A stretch of 64,000 nt of DNA from Puccinia triticina (Eukaryota; Basidiomycota; Pucciniomycetes; Pucciniales; Pucciniaceae): positions 5,456,001 through 5,520,000 of the forward strand of contig NC_070569.1 in assembly GCF_026914185.1 (NCBI RefSeq). The letters are read 5' to 3'. Below the pieces are notes generated by a model. It was not told the DNA's origin. It did no database searches and saw only the letters and a program-made list of their open reading frames with translations. The translations under genes and the position numbers were made by a program. The first letter of the stretch is position 1. Each line of letters starts with the position of its first letter. This document shows positions 48,540-58,569 of the stretch, piece by piece.

Positions 48540-49460
48540 ATGTTGTGGAACTTCTACGCAGGGCGTGATCTGAGCTTGGAAGGGAAATAGCAAAAACTAG
48601 GTAAGTTTTGGCTAAAAGGTGCTTGAAGAGCTGCCTTCCTATAATAAACTCTGGGAGAAATTTACACTAAGAATTTTAGTGTGGCTAAATCAGAAGAAAT
48701 ATTCTCAAGTATTTCTACTGCAGACCCTAAGAACCAGGATTCTGTGCGTGGGATGAGAAGTGTTATATTTTTGATGTAAGTGACTTTTGGAATGATCAAG
48801 TTATATTTTAATGTTATCAAGTTCTCAATTTATGATTTCAATTTATATTATAATTATTACTATTATGATCTTACTATTTAGATGGGTGATGGAAGTGGAA
48901 GTAATTTCTTAATATTACTATTTATGCTGGTATGGGGAAGAAAGGGAACAAGAAGGGGCAGAAGAGGCCTCCTTATATAGTAAATAAACTAGTCTGAGAG
49001 TGGATTTTGCAAGTGTGAAATAGTATACTACTTTGGGATGCTGTACAATTGTAGTGTGAAATAATAACTTATATTGGGAAGCTGTACATGATATTTGTGA
49101 AATAGTATACTACTTTGGGTTGGGATCACTTGGCTTGTTCCTCTTTGGGGTGGAAAATCACATCTAAGAGTAGATTTGCTAATGTGTGATAAGTAAACCT
49201 TTCGGAAGTGTCCCATTCAGTCTTAGAGTAGATTTGTACTATGTAATGTATGTGATTTGTATGTGAAACTAAGATTCTACTATGTATTTGATTATGTAAT
49301 TAAATAGACTGTTACTGGTTTTCTGGGTGATAATATAATTGGGAGATCTGTGTAAGATGTTTTGTACTATAATGGTTTTGTTTGTACTTTATAATATATC
49401 ATTATCTTGATTTTTCCCTATTTTTGATGTGTTTGTAAGTGGATTAGTCTTACCACAACG
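48540..49460. repeat. LTR-like insert (solo LTR candidate)
   Basis: Begins TGTTGTGGAACTTCTACGCA and ends TTACCACAAC, so the ends are TTGTGG..CCACAA. It interrupts the foldback arm. It shares ordered words with 20121-20930. No internal region follows. The target duplication is unclear. Confidence 0.5.
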
Positions 49461-49589
49461 TCCAGCCCCCAGTGCGCGCTTCTGCCACGGCTCTTTGCGC
49501 ACTGCATTTTCCCCCAAAAAATTGGCTTGCATTTCTTGAGATATTTTTTGATGAATCAATAGGGGGGTTCACAATAGGATAAAAATAAA

Positions 49590-49742
49590 ACTTTAGAGTC
49601 AATTTTAAGGCCTTTATCAACAACTTTTTAAAAATATGGCAGGATGTACAGGATTAGGTGTCCCCTGGCAATCAGAGGGTGTTCTTCATTTTTTAAAAAA
49701 TTGTCTGTAAAGGCCTTAAAATTGGCTCTAAAGTTTTATTTT
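49590..49742. mobile_element. Small hairpin MITE in the left arm
   Basis: AAAACTTTAGAGTCAATTTT and its inverse AAAATTGGCTCTAAAGTTTT bound about 150 bp. The opposite arm reads continuously through the same point (GATAAAAATAGGGAGTTG in inverse), proving that this is an insertion at TA. Confidence 0.68.
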
Positions 49743-50599
49743 TAGGGAGTTGAAAAATCGACTCCCACAAATTAATTTACCGACTCCCAAAATGTGTTTA
49801 CGTCGCGGGGACCGTCTCACGACGTCCACCCCGGGTCCGCGGGACCAAATTTTGACGCGCGCGGATTTTGGGAGTCGGAAAATTAATTCCGCTACCCAGA
49901 ATGGGAGTCGGAAAATTAATTCCGCTACCCAGAATGGGAGTCGGAATTTTAATTTCACAAAAAATGCCCAAAAATAAAGAAAAATTTATACCTCCTCACT
50001 GGGGCGCCCAAAGCCCCTCAAAATTTTACAGCAGTCAGAAAGTGCTCTTAAGAGCACATGGTGAGCTGCACGGCAGTAGCACACCCCAGGAAATGGGTGT
50101 GCTACTGTGGGTCTAATTTTGGGGATTTCCTACTAAGGAATTCCGCCAAAGCATTAGCTATGGTGCCCCAAAGCCCCCCAAAATTTTACAGTGGGCAGGA
50201 ATACCGCTGGAAAGCACCTTGTGAGCTTCTTGGAAGTAGCACACCCCAGGCAAGTCACGTGCAACTGGGGGTCTAATTTGGCGGATTTCCTACCAAGGAA
50301 ATCCGCCAGAACCAGCTATGCCCCAAAGCCCCCCAAAGTTTTACAGTGGGAAGAAATACCGCTGAAAAGCACCTTGCAAGCTTCTTGGCAGTATCACACC
50401 CCAGGCAAGTCACGTGCAACTGGGGGCCTAATTTGGCTTATTTCCTACTAAGGATATCCGCCAGAACCAGCTACTGTGCTGCAAAGTGCACCAAATTTTT
50501 GATCATCAAGTTAAATAATCTGTACTAAAACTTTTAGCTGCAAGGCGGTAACCCACCAACAGGAATAATTTTGAGTCAGCTGGGGCTTTTGGTCATATC

Positions 50600-51040
50600 T
50601 ACGACTAATTGCCTCCGCCATAGTTATTAGTCCCTCCGCCACAGCTATTGGTCCCTCTGCCACAGTAATTTGTCCCTATGCCACAGTTAGTAGTCCCTCT
50701 GTCAAATTTAATAGTCCCCCGCCGCAGTTATTAGTCCCTCCGCCACAGTTATTAGTCCCTCCGCCACAGTTATTAGTCCCTCAACCACAGTTAATAGTGT
50801 GTCTGCCACAGATATTAGTCCCTCTGCCACATTTAATAGGCAGAGGGACTAATAGCTGGTGGAGTGACCAATAACTGTGGCAAGGGGACTAATAACTGTG
50901 GCAGAGGGACTAATAACTGTGTCAGAGGCACTATTCAATTTGGCAGAGGGACTACTAACTGTGGCAGAGAGACAAATTACTGTGGCAGAGGGACCAACAA
51001 CTGTGGCAGAGGGACTAATAACTATGGCGGAGGCAATTAG
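50600..51040. repeat. Opposed tandem repeats at foldback centre
   Basis: About eleven units of a roughly 21-bp TTAGTCCCTCYGCCACAG repeat (50625-50840) are followed by the same unit in inverse (50838-51030). Read as codons it gives a regular TVAEGLI pattern, which is a by-product of the repeat and not a gene. Confidence 0.8.
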
Positions 51041-51678
51041 TAGTAGATATGACCAAAAGCCCCAGCTGACTCAAATTTATTCCTGTTGGTGGGCTACTGC
51101 CTTGCAGCTAAATGTTTTAGTACAGATTATTTAACTTGATTATCAAAAATTTGGTGCACTTTGCAGCACAGTAGCTGGTTCTGGCGGATATCCTTAGTAG
51201 GAAATTGGCCAAATTAGGCCCCCAGTTGCATGTGACTTGCCTGGGGTGTGATACTGCCAAGAAGCTCACAAGGTGCTTTTCAGCGGCATTTCTGCCCACT
51301 GTAAAACTTTGGGGCACCATAGCCAATGCTTTGGCGGATTTCCTTAGTAGGAAATCCCCAAAATTAGAGCCACAGTAGCACACCCATTTCCTGGGGGTTT
51401 TCTACTGCCATGCAGCTCACCATGTGCTCTTAAGAGCACTTTCTGACTGCTGTAAAATTTTGGGGGGCTTTGGGCGCCCCAGCAAGGAGGTATGAATTTT
51501 TCTTTATTTTTGGGCATTTTTTGTGAAATTAAAATTCCGACTCCCATTCTCATGGGTAGCGGAATTAATTTTCCGACTCCCAAAATCCGCGCGCATCAAA
51601 ATTTGGTCCCGCGGACCCGGGGTGGACGTCGTGAGACAGTCCCCGCGACGTAAACACGTTTTGGGAGTCAATAAATTA

Positions 51679-52411
51679 ACGGACTTACTTCGCGCACTGC
51701 AAAAAACTCTTTGCGCGCAGTCCCAAACACTTCGCGCACTGCGGGTGAAATACACAACTTTTTCAAGATTTTTTTTGACCAATCAATAGAACACCTTTTA
51801 ATTGGCCTCTCTGAATTTTTTGGGAGTTTTTTGAAGCATTCTTCCGTGTTAACAAAATCATGAAAAACTAGAACAAATGTAGGATGTGGGGGCCTTAAAA
51901 ACAAGGTTCCCATTGCCCAAAAATTCCAAATATTTTATTGAGTAATTAAAGATATGAGGACAGCTCTTTTAGAAATTTTTAGCTAATTTGTGGAAGGATA
52001 ACGGTCCGAAAAATGAGGATATTCTAGAGGCAATGTGCTATCATGGGGTGAAATTTCCTCATTTTGCATACCCTTATTTTTGCACAAAGTGGCTCAAAAG
52101 TATCAAAGTAGCTGTTCTTATATATTTCATTACTCAATAAATGATTTGGAATTTTTGGGCTATAGGAACCTTGTTTTTTAGGCCCCAACATTCTACCTTT
52201 GTTCTGGTTTTTTATGATTTTTTTTAACGTGGAAGAATGCTTCAAAAAACTCCCAAAAAATTCAGAGAGACCAATTAAAAGGTGTTCTATTGATTGGTCA
52301 AAAAAAATCTTGAAAAAGTTGTGTATTTCACCCGCAGTGCGCGAAGTGTTTGGGACTGCGCGCACTGTGCAGTGCGCGAAGAGTTTTTTGCAGTGCGCGA
52401 AGTAAGTCCGT
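51679..52411. mobile_element. Foldback/TIR element, 733 bp, nested
   Basis: Inverted ends ACGGACTTACTTCGCGCACT with arms of about 310 bp, flanked by the 6-bp duplication AAATTA (51673-51678 and 52412-52417). The unmodified target is visible in the opposite arm of the enclosing element (AAATTAATTTACCGACTCCC, inverse orientation). The short middle is unpaired AT-rich DNA. The family is shared with 30627-32584 and 48481. Confidence 0.82.
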
Positions 52412-52570
52412 AAATTAATTTATGGGAGTCAATTTTTCAACTCCCTATTTTTATCATATTGTGAACCCCCCTATAGAATGGCTTTTAATTATGATCCCCC
52501 AAAAAAATAATCAAGTCATTTAGGGGTCTCCTTGAGCCTAGAGGAAATTGACATGAAAAAATCATATTTT

Positions 52571-53248
52571 AACGCAACAAGCATTTAAAAAGCCACTTCC
52601 TGCAACCCAGTAGCCACAAAAACTTCACAGTACAATAGTGCATGTGCAATTTCACAGCCTGATAATTTTCAGAATTTTCACCAGCTTTCCTGTAGCTCAA
52701 ATAGGTATTGCATTTATTATTTTGCGTATATGTATAACTTTTTTGTTACACACACCAAAGGCATGCAAAATTTTGAGAGCACAGAGAAATATGCTTCAAA
52801 TTAATTCCCTGAAATTCCAATCCTAGCAATAGTGTGTCATTATAAAATGAGATATAAGGGGTGCACGGCAGGCTTAGTAGGAAAATTACTGCTAACTGTA
52901 TAGCTTTTTTGTTACACACCCAAACAGTCCCAAAAGTGGGGATAATCAAGTCCCTCTTTCAGAGGGCGCCCGCGCTGCCCGGGCGCTCTAGGCGGACTTA
53001 TGTTGAGTTAGCTTCGCGCCCCCTCAGAGAGGCTTAGTTAGGCTCGGGGCTGTCGGAGGCTCGCTTCGCGAGTCACACGCCCGCAGCAGCGAGGGACTTG
53101 GGTAAAGTTCGGCTCGCCGAGTCGCGCCCCGCGAGCACAGGGAGGGACTGTTTTCGCTCGACTCCTGCCAGCAAACGCACATACATACAACTGCTGTTGA
53201 CCATTTCTTCGGGAAGCACCACAAGAGAAGCACCTCGAAGATAGTATC
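52571..53248. other. Boundary between repeat and genic zones
   Basis: AT-rich until about 52960, then GC-rich sequence (CGCGAGTCACACGCC) forming the leader of the 53249 gene. A TTTTTTGTTACACAC word occurs at 52739 and 52906. Confidence 0.4.
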
Positions 53249-54856
53249 ATGTCGCTCTCCAGCAGCAGGTGGAACCAAGAACCGCAACAAGCTGCCCAGA
53301 CCAACCCAAAGCAAACCAACAGAACCATACCAGCATCCACATCGAAATACATCCCACCTCACGCAAAACCTAAACCGAACAATCAATGGAATGAGAGCAC
53401 GAGAAAACTACCATCCTCAAACATTATCATCGCCAGTGGAGACCGAGCGGTTTCTAAAAAATTTACCAACCCAAACCAGAATGTCAATCCAAAATATGCC
53501 ACTCGGGAAGATTCTAGATTACTGGGATTCGTGAACAGTTTCAATCAGTCAAGCCTATCGGATCCTCATCTCGATCCAATGTCCTTGGTCCCCTCTCCAT
53601 CCCGTGGAATATATACTAGTCCACAAAACGAACAGGATAAATCAAGAAATCAAACTCACAAATCAACCCAAGAAAATCAAGATCGACATTCTCATCGTCA
53701 AGAGCAAGATTTAACAAACCATGATTTTCAACTCGAATTCTTTAAATGGATATTCAAGAGGATTCAAGAATATAAGAAATCCTATCCGAATCGGATCGAT
53801 CTGTTTCTGTATTTAAGTCTCAAAGATCCCCAAGGAAACTTGAACCAACCGTCGACTGATAATCGTTTCAAGGCTCAGATCGATCGGATTTCTTCTCTGG
53901 TTCGTGAGATCAGAAAATTGAGGGAGGGGATCTTTGCTAGCGGGAGGAGAGATTCATTTGCGATCGTAGGTAAGCTTACTGGACATCACCTCTCTCCTAT
54001 TTGACGCGTCCTATTATTTGCCAACATTCCGAACGTGTGTTTCTGTCTCACAGTTTACGAATTGAGTGCAGAATTGGCTCTGGAATCGTTGGATTTCGCA
54101 CAGTTGAATACATTGCTGAATCACTTGATCATGGATCTATACCGAAACGTGCCGATTTCTGAACATCGGGTTCGCGCTGAATCAATAACGATCGCGAACG
54201 AAGTCGAAGAACATGATGTTGGGAAGATTATAAACCGTCAGAGACGAACGAAAGAAGAAGTTCTGGACAGACGATTGATGTTTGCGAGAGTTTTGTTACT
54301 CTTACCGATTGCGACCCGGTTAGACTTAAGCCGATTTATCGAACAATTCGGTCAAATTTCTCGAATTCTAAGCGATGAGAATCTGCCTCAGGATTCTACG
54401 AATCACTCAGCCTCAAGTAATGCGACCGTCTTGGGCATCTCGACCGCTCATCAACCCAAGTTACTCGAATTGGGGAAGTTCTTCAAATTTGTCCTGCGCA
54501 AGAATTATATTCAACTGAATCGGAAGTTCATCAAACCCAACCTCCAAAAGATATTAAAAGCACACCCCCAAGAAGAGGATTCAGTAACGCAATGGGACGA
54601 CTTGTTGTTCTTGGTCTTCCTAAATTCAATCAGACTGAATTTAATTTGGAAAGTGATCCAGAAGTCTTACTATCATTTGAGCTTGGAAGATGATCTCTTC
54701 ATCTTCAATTTATTGTCCTTAGAGTTTCGAAACTTCGATCAATTGCGGTGTACCAGTCAAGATCGTTCAGCTTCCAATGTCAATCAACTTGTCGATTCTT
54801 GGCTACTCAAACTCAATATCCAACGTAACTCCAAAGGAATCGTCCAGTTGAAATAG
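53249..54856 (+). CDS. SAC3/GANP/THP3-like protein, 507 aa
   Basis: Two exons, 53249-53969 and 54054-54856 (1524 bases, 508 codons), with intron donor GTAAGC, acceptor TCACAG and phase 1. The first 140 residues are polar and disordered (Asn, Gln, Ser). An ordered helical part follows: FFKWIFKRIQEYKKSYPNRI, ISSLVREIRKLREGI, then VYELSAELALESLDFAQLNT. The last resembles VYE-x-HARIALEKGD of the SAC3/GANP domain in THP3/LENG8 proteins, which act in mRNA export or splicing-coupled complexes. C-terminal helices (WDDLLFLVFLNSIRLNLIW) would fit the PCI half. The match is weak, so function is inferred. The frame has no lesions. Confidence 0.6.
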
Positions 54857-55547
54857 CCCATTTTCTTTCTTTTTTTCCCTTCAGTTCATTGTATGCATGT
54901 ATGTAAAACATGTGCAAATATCTATAGCTTTCTGCTTTTGCAATCTGAATTAAGTCTTTTCGAGCAAAGGAGAGCCTGTTCGGTCGGATGCGCGACCCGA
55001 GGAGATCGAGATTTCCTGGCCACTTATGTATTTAGCTGGGGTTTTTTTTAGCTTAATGGGATGTACCCTTGGCACTTCAGAAAAAGCCAAAGCGGCACAA
55101 GTGTGGTCTCCCTTGAGTTCTGCTATCATGGAAAACAATGCCAATATGCTTGAATACAGTCTCTACGAATGCCGAATTCCCGCAGACAAGATTCCATACC
55201 AATGACCAGTTCTTTGCTCCTGCAGCTTCCACTCCAGGACTATGTAGTCAAGCAGAGGCAAGCTCGATGACAGAAAGTAAGACTTGAGTGTTGATATGGG
55301 CTGGTTTCAGCTGAGGCGCCCTGAAACCCATCGACGCCCCGGGCCCGCGCCGGGGTGGTTCGGTTCCAGGCGAGACTTTCCGCTGACAGACTGTTATCAG
55401 CCGAGCCTCACACCCTGAACATCCCGGAACACCAGCCAGCAAGACAACACCATCTCAAGTGCGTCCGAGGCTCGAGCCTCTTCGTTCTATGTAGCGCCTC
55501 GTACCTTATCGAAGAAGCTGACAGTCATCCCCAGTTATCGATTCAGA
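54857..55547. other. Intergenic region between 53249 gene and ATP14
   Basis: 3' flank of the upstream gene, then CT-rich sequence before ATP14. No additional gene is supported; GC-rich frames on both strands at 55250-55440 look incidental. Confidence 0.4.
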
Positions 55548-56207
55548 ATGTCGAGCATCACCAGGAAGACTACTCAAATCGTCAGTCATCTGTCATGATT
55601 TATCGATCTGCTCTTCCTCCTCGAATACTCACAACGATCGCTCTCCTTACATCTATCAGGCCCGAAGAATGACGATTGCCCACCCGCTGCAAAGGACCTT
55701 CGTCTCCTCTTCCTCGATCAAAAAAGGTTCACATTTTTCTCACTCTTACTCTCCGCTCCTTTCCCCCATTCAACCATTCAAGCGATACGACTGACTGTTT
55801 CTATGTATTGTTTCCGTAACTCTAGATTTCGTTCAAGAACTCTATCTCCGAGAACTCAAATCATACAAACCGAATCCCCAATCTCTCCAAAGCTTGCAAA
55901 CCCAAGTCCGAGACTTCACGATGCCTGCCGCACCTGCTGCCCCAGCAGCACCCACTGCCCAGGATATCGCTCAAGAAATGCAGAGCTGGGACAGTGCCAG
56001 TTTGGTCAACAACCAGGCTCAGTCTTCTGAGACCGCCGAGGTTGATGTAACGTAAGCTCCTTCTTAGCGCTCGGAAGTTCTTCGACAAGCTGAGTTCTGA
56101 ATCGTGCTTTCTTCTATCGTTTTTTTTTATTTATTTCAAGTGGTCAATCCGCGGACGAATTCTTGTCTTTCTTGGAGCGTGACCATCCACCACCGGCCGC
56201 CCATTAA
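55548..56207 (+). CDS. ATP14: Mitochondrial F1Fo ATP synthase subunit h
   Basis: Four exons: 55548-55580, 55660-55726, 55826-56051 and 56141-56207 (393 bases, 131 codons). All junction phases agree and the introns are 79, 99 and 89 bp. The basic, Ser/Thr-rich start (MSSITRKTTQIARRMTIAHP) fits a mitochondrial presequence. The mature part begins DFVQELYLRELKSYKP, matching the conserved VIQDLYLRELKDTK start of yeast Atp14, then has a Pro/Ala stretch, an acidic C-terminus (SSETAEVDV) and DEFLSFLERDHPPPAAH. The length (130 aa) is close to yeast (124). Subunit h sits in the peripheral stalk on the matrix side of the inner membrane and is needed for assembly. If the first intron is not used, ATG 55669 gives a shorter presequence. 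Confidence 0.88.
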
Positions 56208-58569
56208 GGAACCATAAATCTGAACAAAGAGGATGATAGAGTGGAGTAGAGAAGGTGTAAAACTAAATGGTTTCTCAGGCGACTAAGGTTCATATTTCTT
56301 TAGGTTCTGCTCTTGTTTAATGTCAAAGAGAATATCAAAAGATACTAGACAGAGCTCTTATCTGAGAGTATGCCCAAGTGAGAATTAGCAAGTAACAAGA
56401 TGTGGTAGCGGATGCGAGAATGCATGAGTGCTAAACAAACAGGTATATATAAATAGCAGGGATGTCACCTCATCTGTCAACCTTGCCCCCCCCCCCCCAC
56501 CCAGCTCCAGAGCTTCAGGCTCAGGTTGGTACCTGGGAAGGGGGAAATGCGGCCAAAAAAACACCAGAAAGTGGCAAATCTCTATAGGGGATACTATGAG
56601 CCAAGAGGAAACAAGGAAGATATAAGAGCTGTGAAATAAGTTTACTGTGGTTACTTTGGTGATTTGCAGAGCTCTAGCATCTTGAGCGGAGGTAGGAAGT
56701 GGTAGCATACAGATTGTTTGAGATTGAGTTTGGAATAACAATTTGCTGACTGATATTCTTTAGAATGAAAGTATGAAATCATGATTTGTCAAGATGACAC
56801 TTTGTATTTTGACATCAGTCACTTGTTCTTTTGGTCTGAGTGATGGGGGTGTTGCAAATCTGCTCTTCTTACTCATACCTCTTTCCCCATCACAGCTTAC
56901 TCCACTACAGCCTATCACGTCTTTCTGTCATCAAATTTACTCCCTAGCTTGTTGTCTTTGAAACTGAAACATGTCTAAGAAGGGCTTATTTGCTCTCATG
57001 TCAGCCTGCTTATCTTTCTGGATGTAGGTGCTGCATGTTGATAGTTGATGTCTCTCTTGATCTTTTCCCTTCCAAAGTATTCTAGTACATTTCATTGATT
57101 TCATTTTACCCTCCACCACTGTTTTACAACACTGTGTTTTCTCTTGCCACGTGAAATTGAACCTCATAAGTTCTCCTCCCAGGCATTGCTTAGGCTGTTC
57201 AAAATAATTTCCCTCTCTCTACCTCAACCTCATCACATTCAATCTGAACAGATTGGCAGATTTCTTGAATTTTCATTCTGTTTAGGACTGTTTCACCAAT
57301 GGAAAATGTGCTTCAGTACTGTATCTAGACCCTTTATGGTATGTATGTACATATTGCCAGGCAATCAACTCACAGTAACCCATTCCCCTTTGTGGACACA
57401 AAATGCTATGGGTTGGTAGAAATTATGTGTTATTTAAAAGGGTCCTACCCTTTGGTATGGCTTAACAGACAGTATGGGTTAACACGGGTATGAGTTAGAG
57501 CAGAGCTGACTGTAAATATATCTTATTAAATTATGAATTGGATGGAAAAATCTTAAGATACTTATAGGTCATAGCATGCTTCTGTCAAGCACCTTTTATG
57601 TTTAGCCTACAACAGCACTGATTCAGCTAGACTTTCTCACTGAATTTGAACCATATTTTATCAAGTCACCCAGCCTGGTTTACCTCAACAAAACAATGAC
57701 TTTTGTTTTTTATGAGTGATATTGTTGTAGCTGCAGCAAGGGAGAAATTGCTTTGCTGCAAACAGCACAGCATAGCAGAATTTGGAAATTTTGCTGTGCT
57801 TTTTAGGAGTGAATTTCTGCTAATTACCTAGCCCCTTTGTATGTGTGCTATTTCACACACTAGTGAGCCATTCTGCTCCAACGCATTGATTTTCAAAGAC
57901 TAATAACCAACTCTATGCAATTTCTCCTTTTTTCATTTCTCAATGGACAACTTCCCTTTTGTTATGTGGCCCCCAGGCCTGTACAGAGCCAGATCTTCAG
58001 CCTATAATTAATATTTTTCCTTTTTGAATCTAGTCCCAGAGGCAGTATATCTGACTCTATAGCCCCCTACAGAGTCAAAGAGAATTCTTCCAATTGAATA
58101 CCACATCTGTGGCAGGATTCTTAAAGAAATCATATCTTTCTTTGGGTTCACCAAGAGTGACTAACTAAGATCAAGTTCACAAAATCAACAAAAATAGAGG
58201 ATGATTCAAAGATAATATGGAATGAGACCATGAGTAAAGATGAAACAAAAATGATAATTGAAAATTTGAATGAGGCATAAAAGGAATATAAATGTTCAGT
58301 ATGCCAATGTGGCAGCATTAAATCTTGGCTTAGGTTTTACCAATATCTCACTGTTTTTCCTGCTCTGCAGAAAATTGAAAATTAATCATCCAAGATTAGG
58401 CCCTCTAATTTCAATTTTCTCTTCAAACAGCCTTTCTGATTCAATTTATGCAGGTAGAAAGCCATAGATCTTAGTTTTTGTAATACTGCAGTTTAATGGA
58501 CTTGATTGTGCCTTGAATATAATTTGGTTTGGATTTCTTGCTTTTATCCTCTGCCTTCTATCTCATTAT
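56208..58569. other. Gene-free AT-rich interval
   Basis: An 11-C run at 56487-56497 and AT-rich DNA. I see no intact gene or repeat with clear ends. It carries the 3' ends of ATP14 and of the convergent gene at 58570. Confidence 0.4.

Larger units (their letters stand above)
49562..52471. mobile_element. Composite foldback element with TA target duplication
   Basis: Ends GGGGGGTTCACAATA(G/T)GATA are inverted and flanked by TA (49560-49561 and 52472-52473). The arms then pair over several hundred bases each: GGGAGTTGAAAAAT, GACTCCCAAAA, the GC-rich block ACGTC..CCGGGTCCGCGGGACC, CTCTTAAGAGCAC, and AGGAAATCCGCCA units. The tandem-repeat centre is at 50600-51040. The right arm is shorter because the left arm has one extra copy of a roughly 165-bp unit (ACCGCTG..GCACCTT..). 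Two smaller elements sit inside. There is no transposase gene. Confidence 0.8.
48481..52570. mobile_element. Host foldback element broken by nested insertions
   Basis: It starts ACGGACTTACTTCGCGCACT at 48481, preceded by AAATTT. After an LTR-like insert it continues at about 49465 with GTGCGCGCTTCTGCC, CTTTGCGCACTGCA and TTGATGAATCAATA (to 49561), then after the 49562-52471 insert with TAGAATGGCTTTTAATTATG (52472 on). The same order of blocks occurs unbroken at 51679-51810, where TCAATAGAACACCTTTTAAT is continuous. Its right terminus is missing, so the end coordinate is approximate. Confidence 0.6.

Noticed and set aside
50877..51134. 85-codon frame with repeated TVAEGLI motif
   Set aside because: It is the translation of the foldback element's tandem repeat; the opposite arm gives an equally regular frame.
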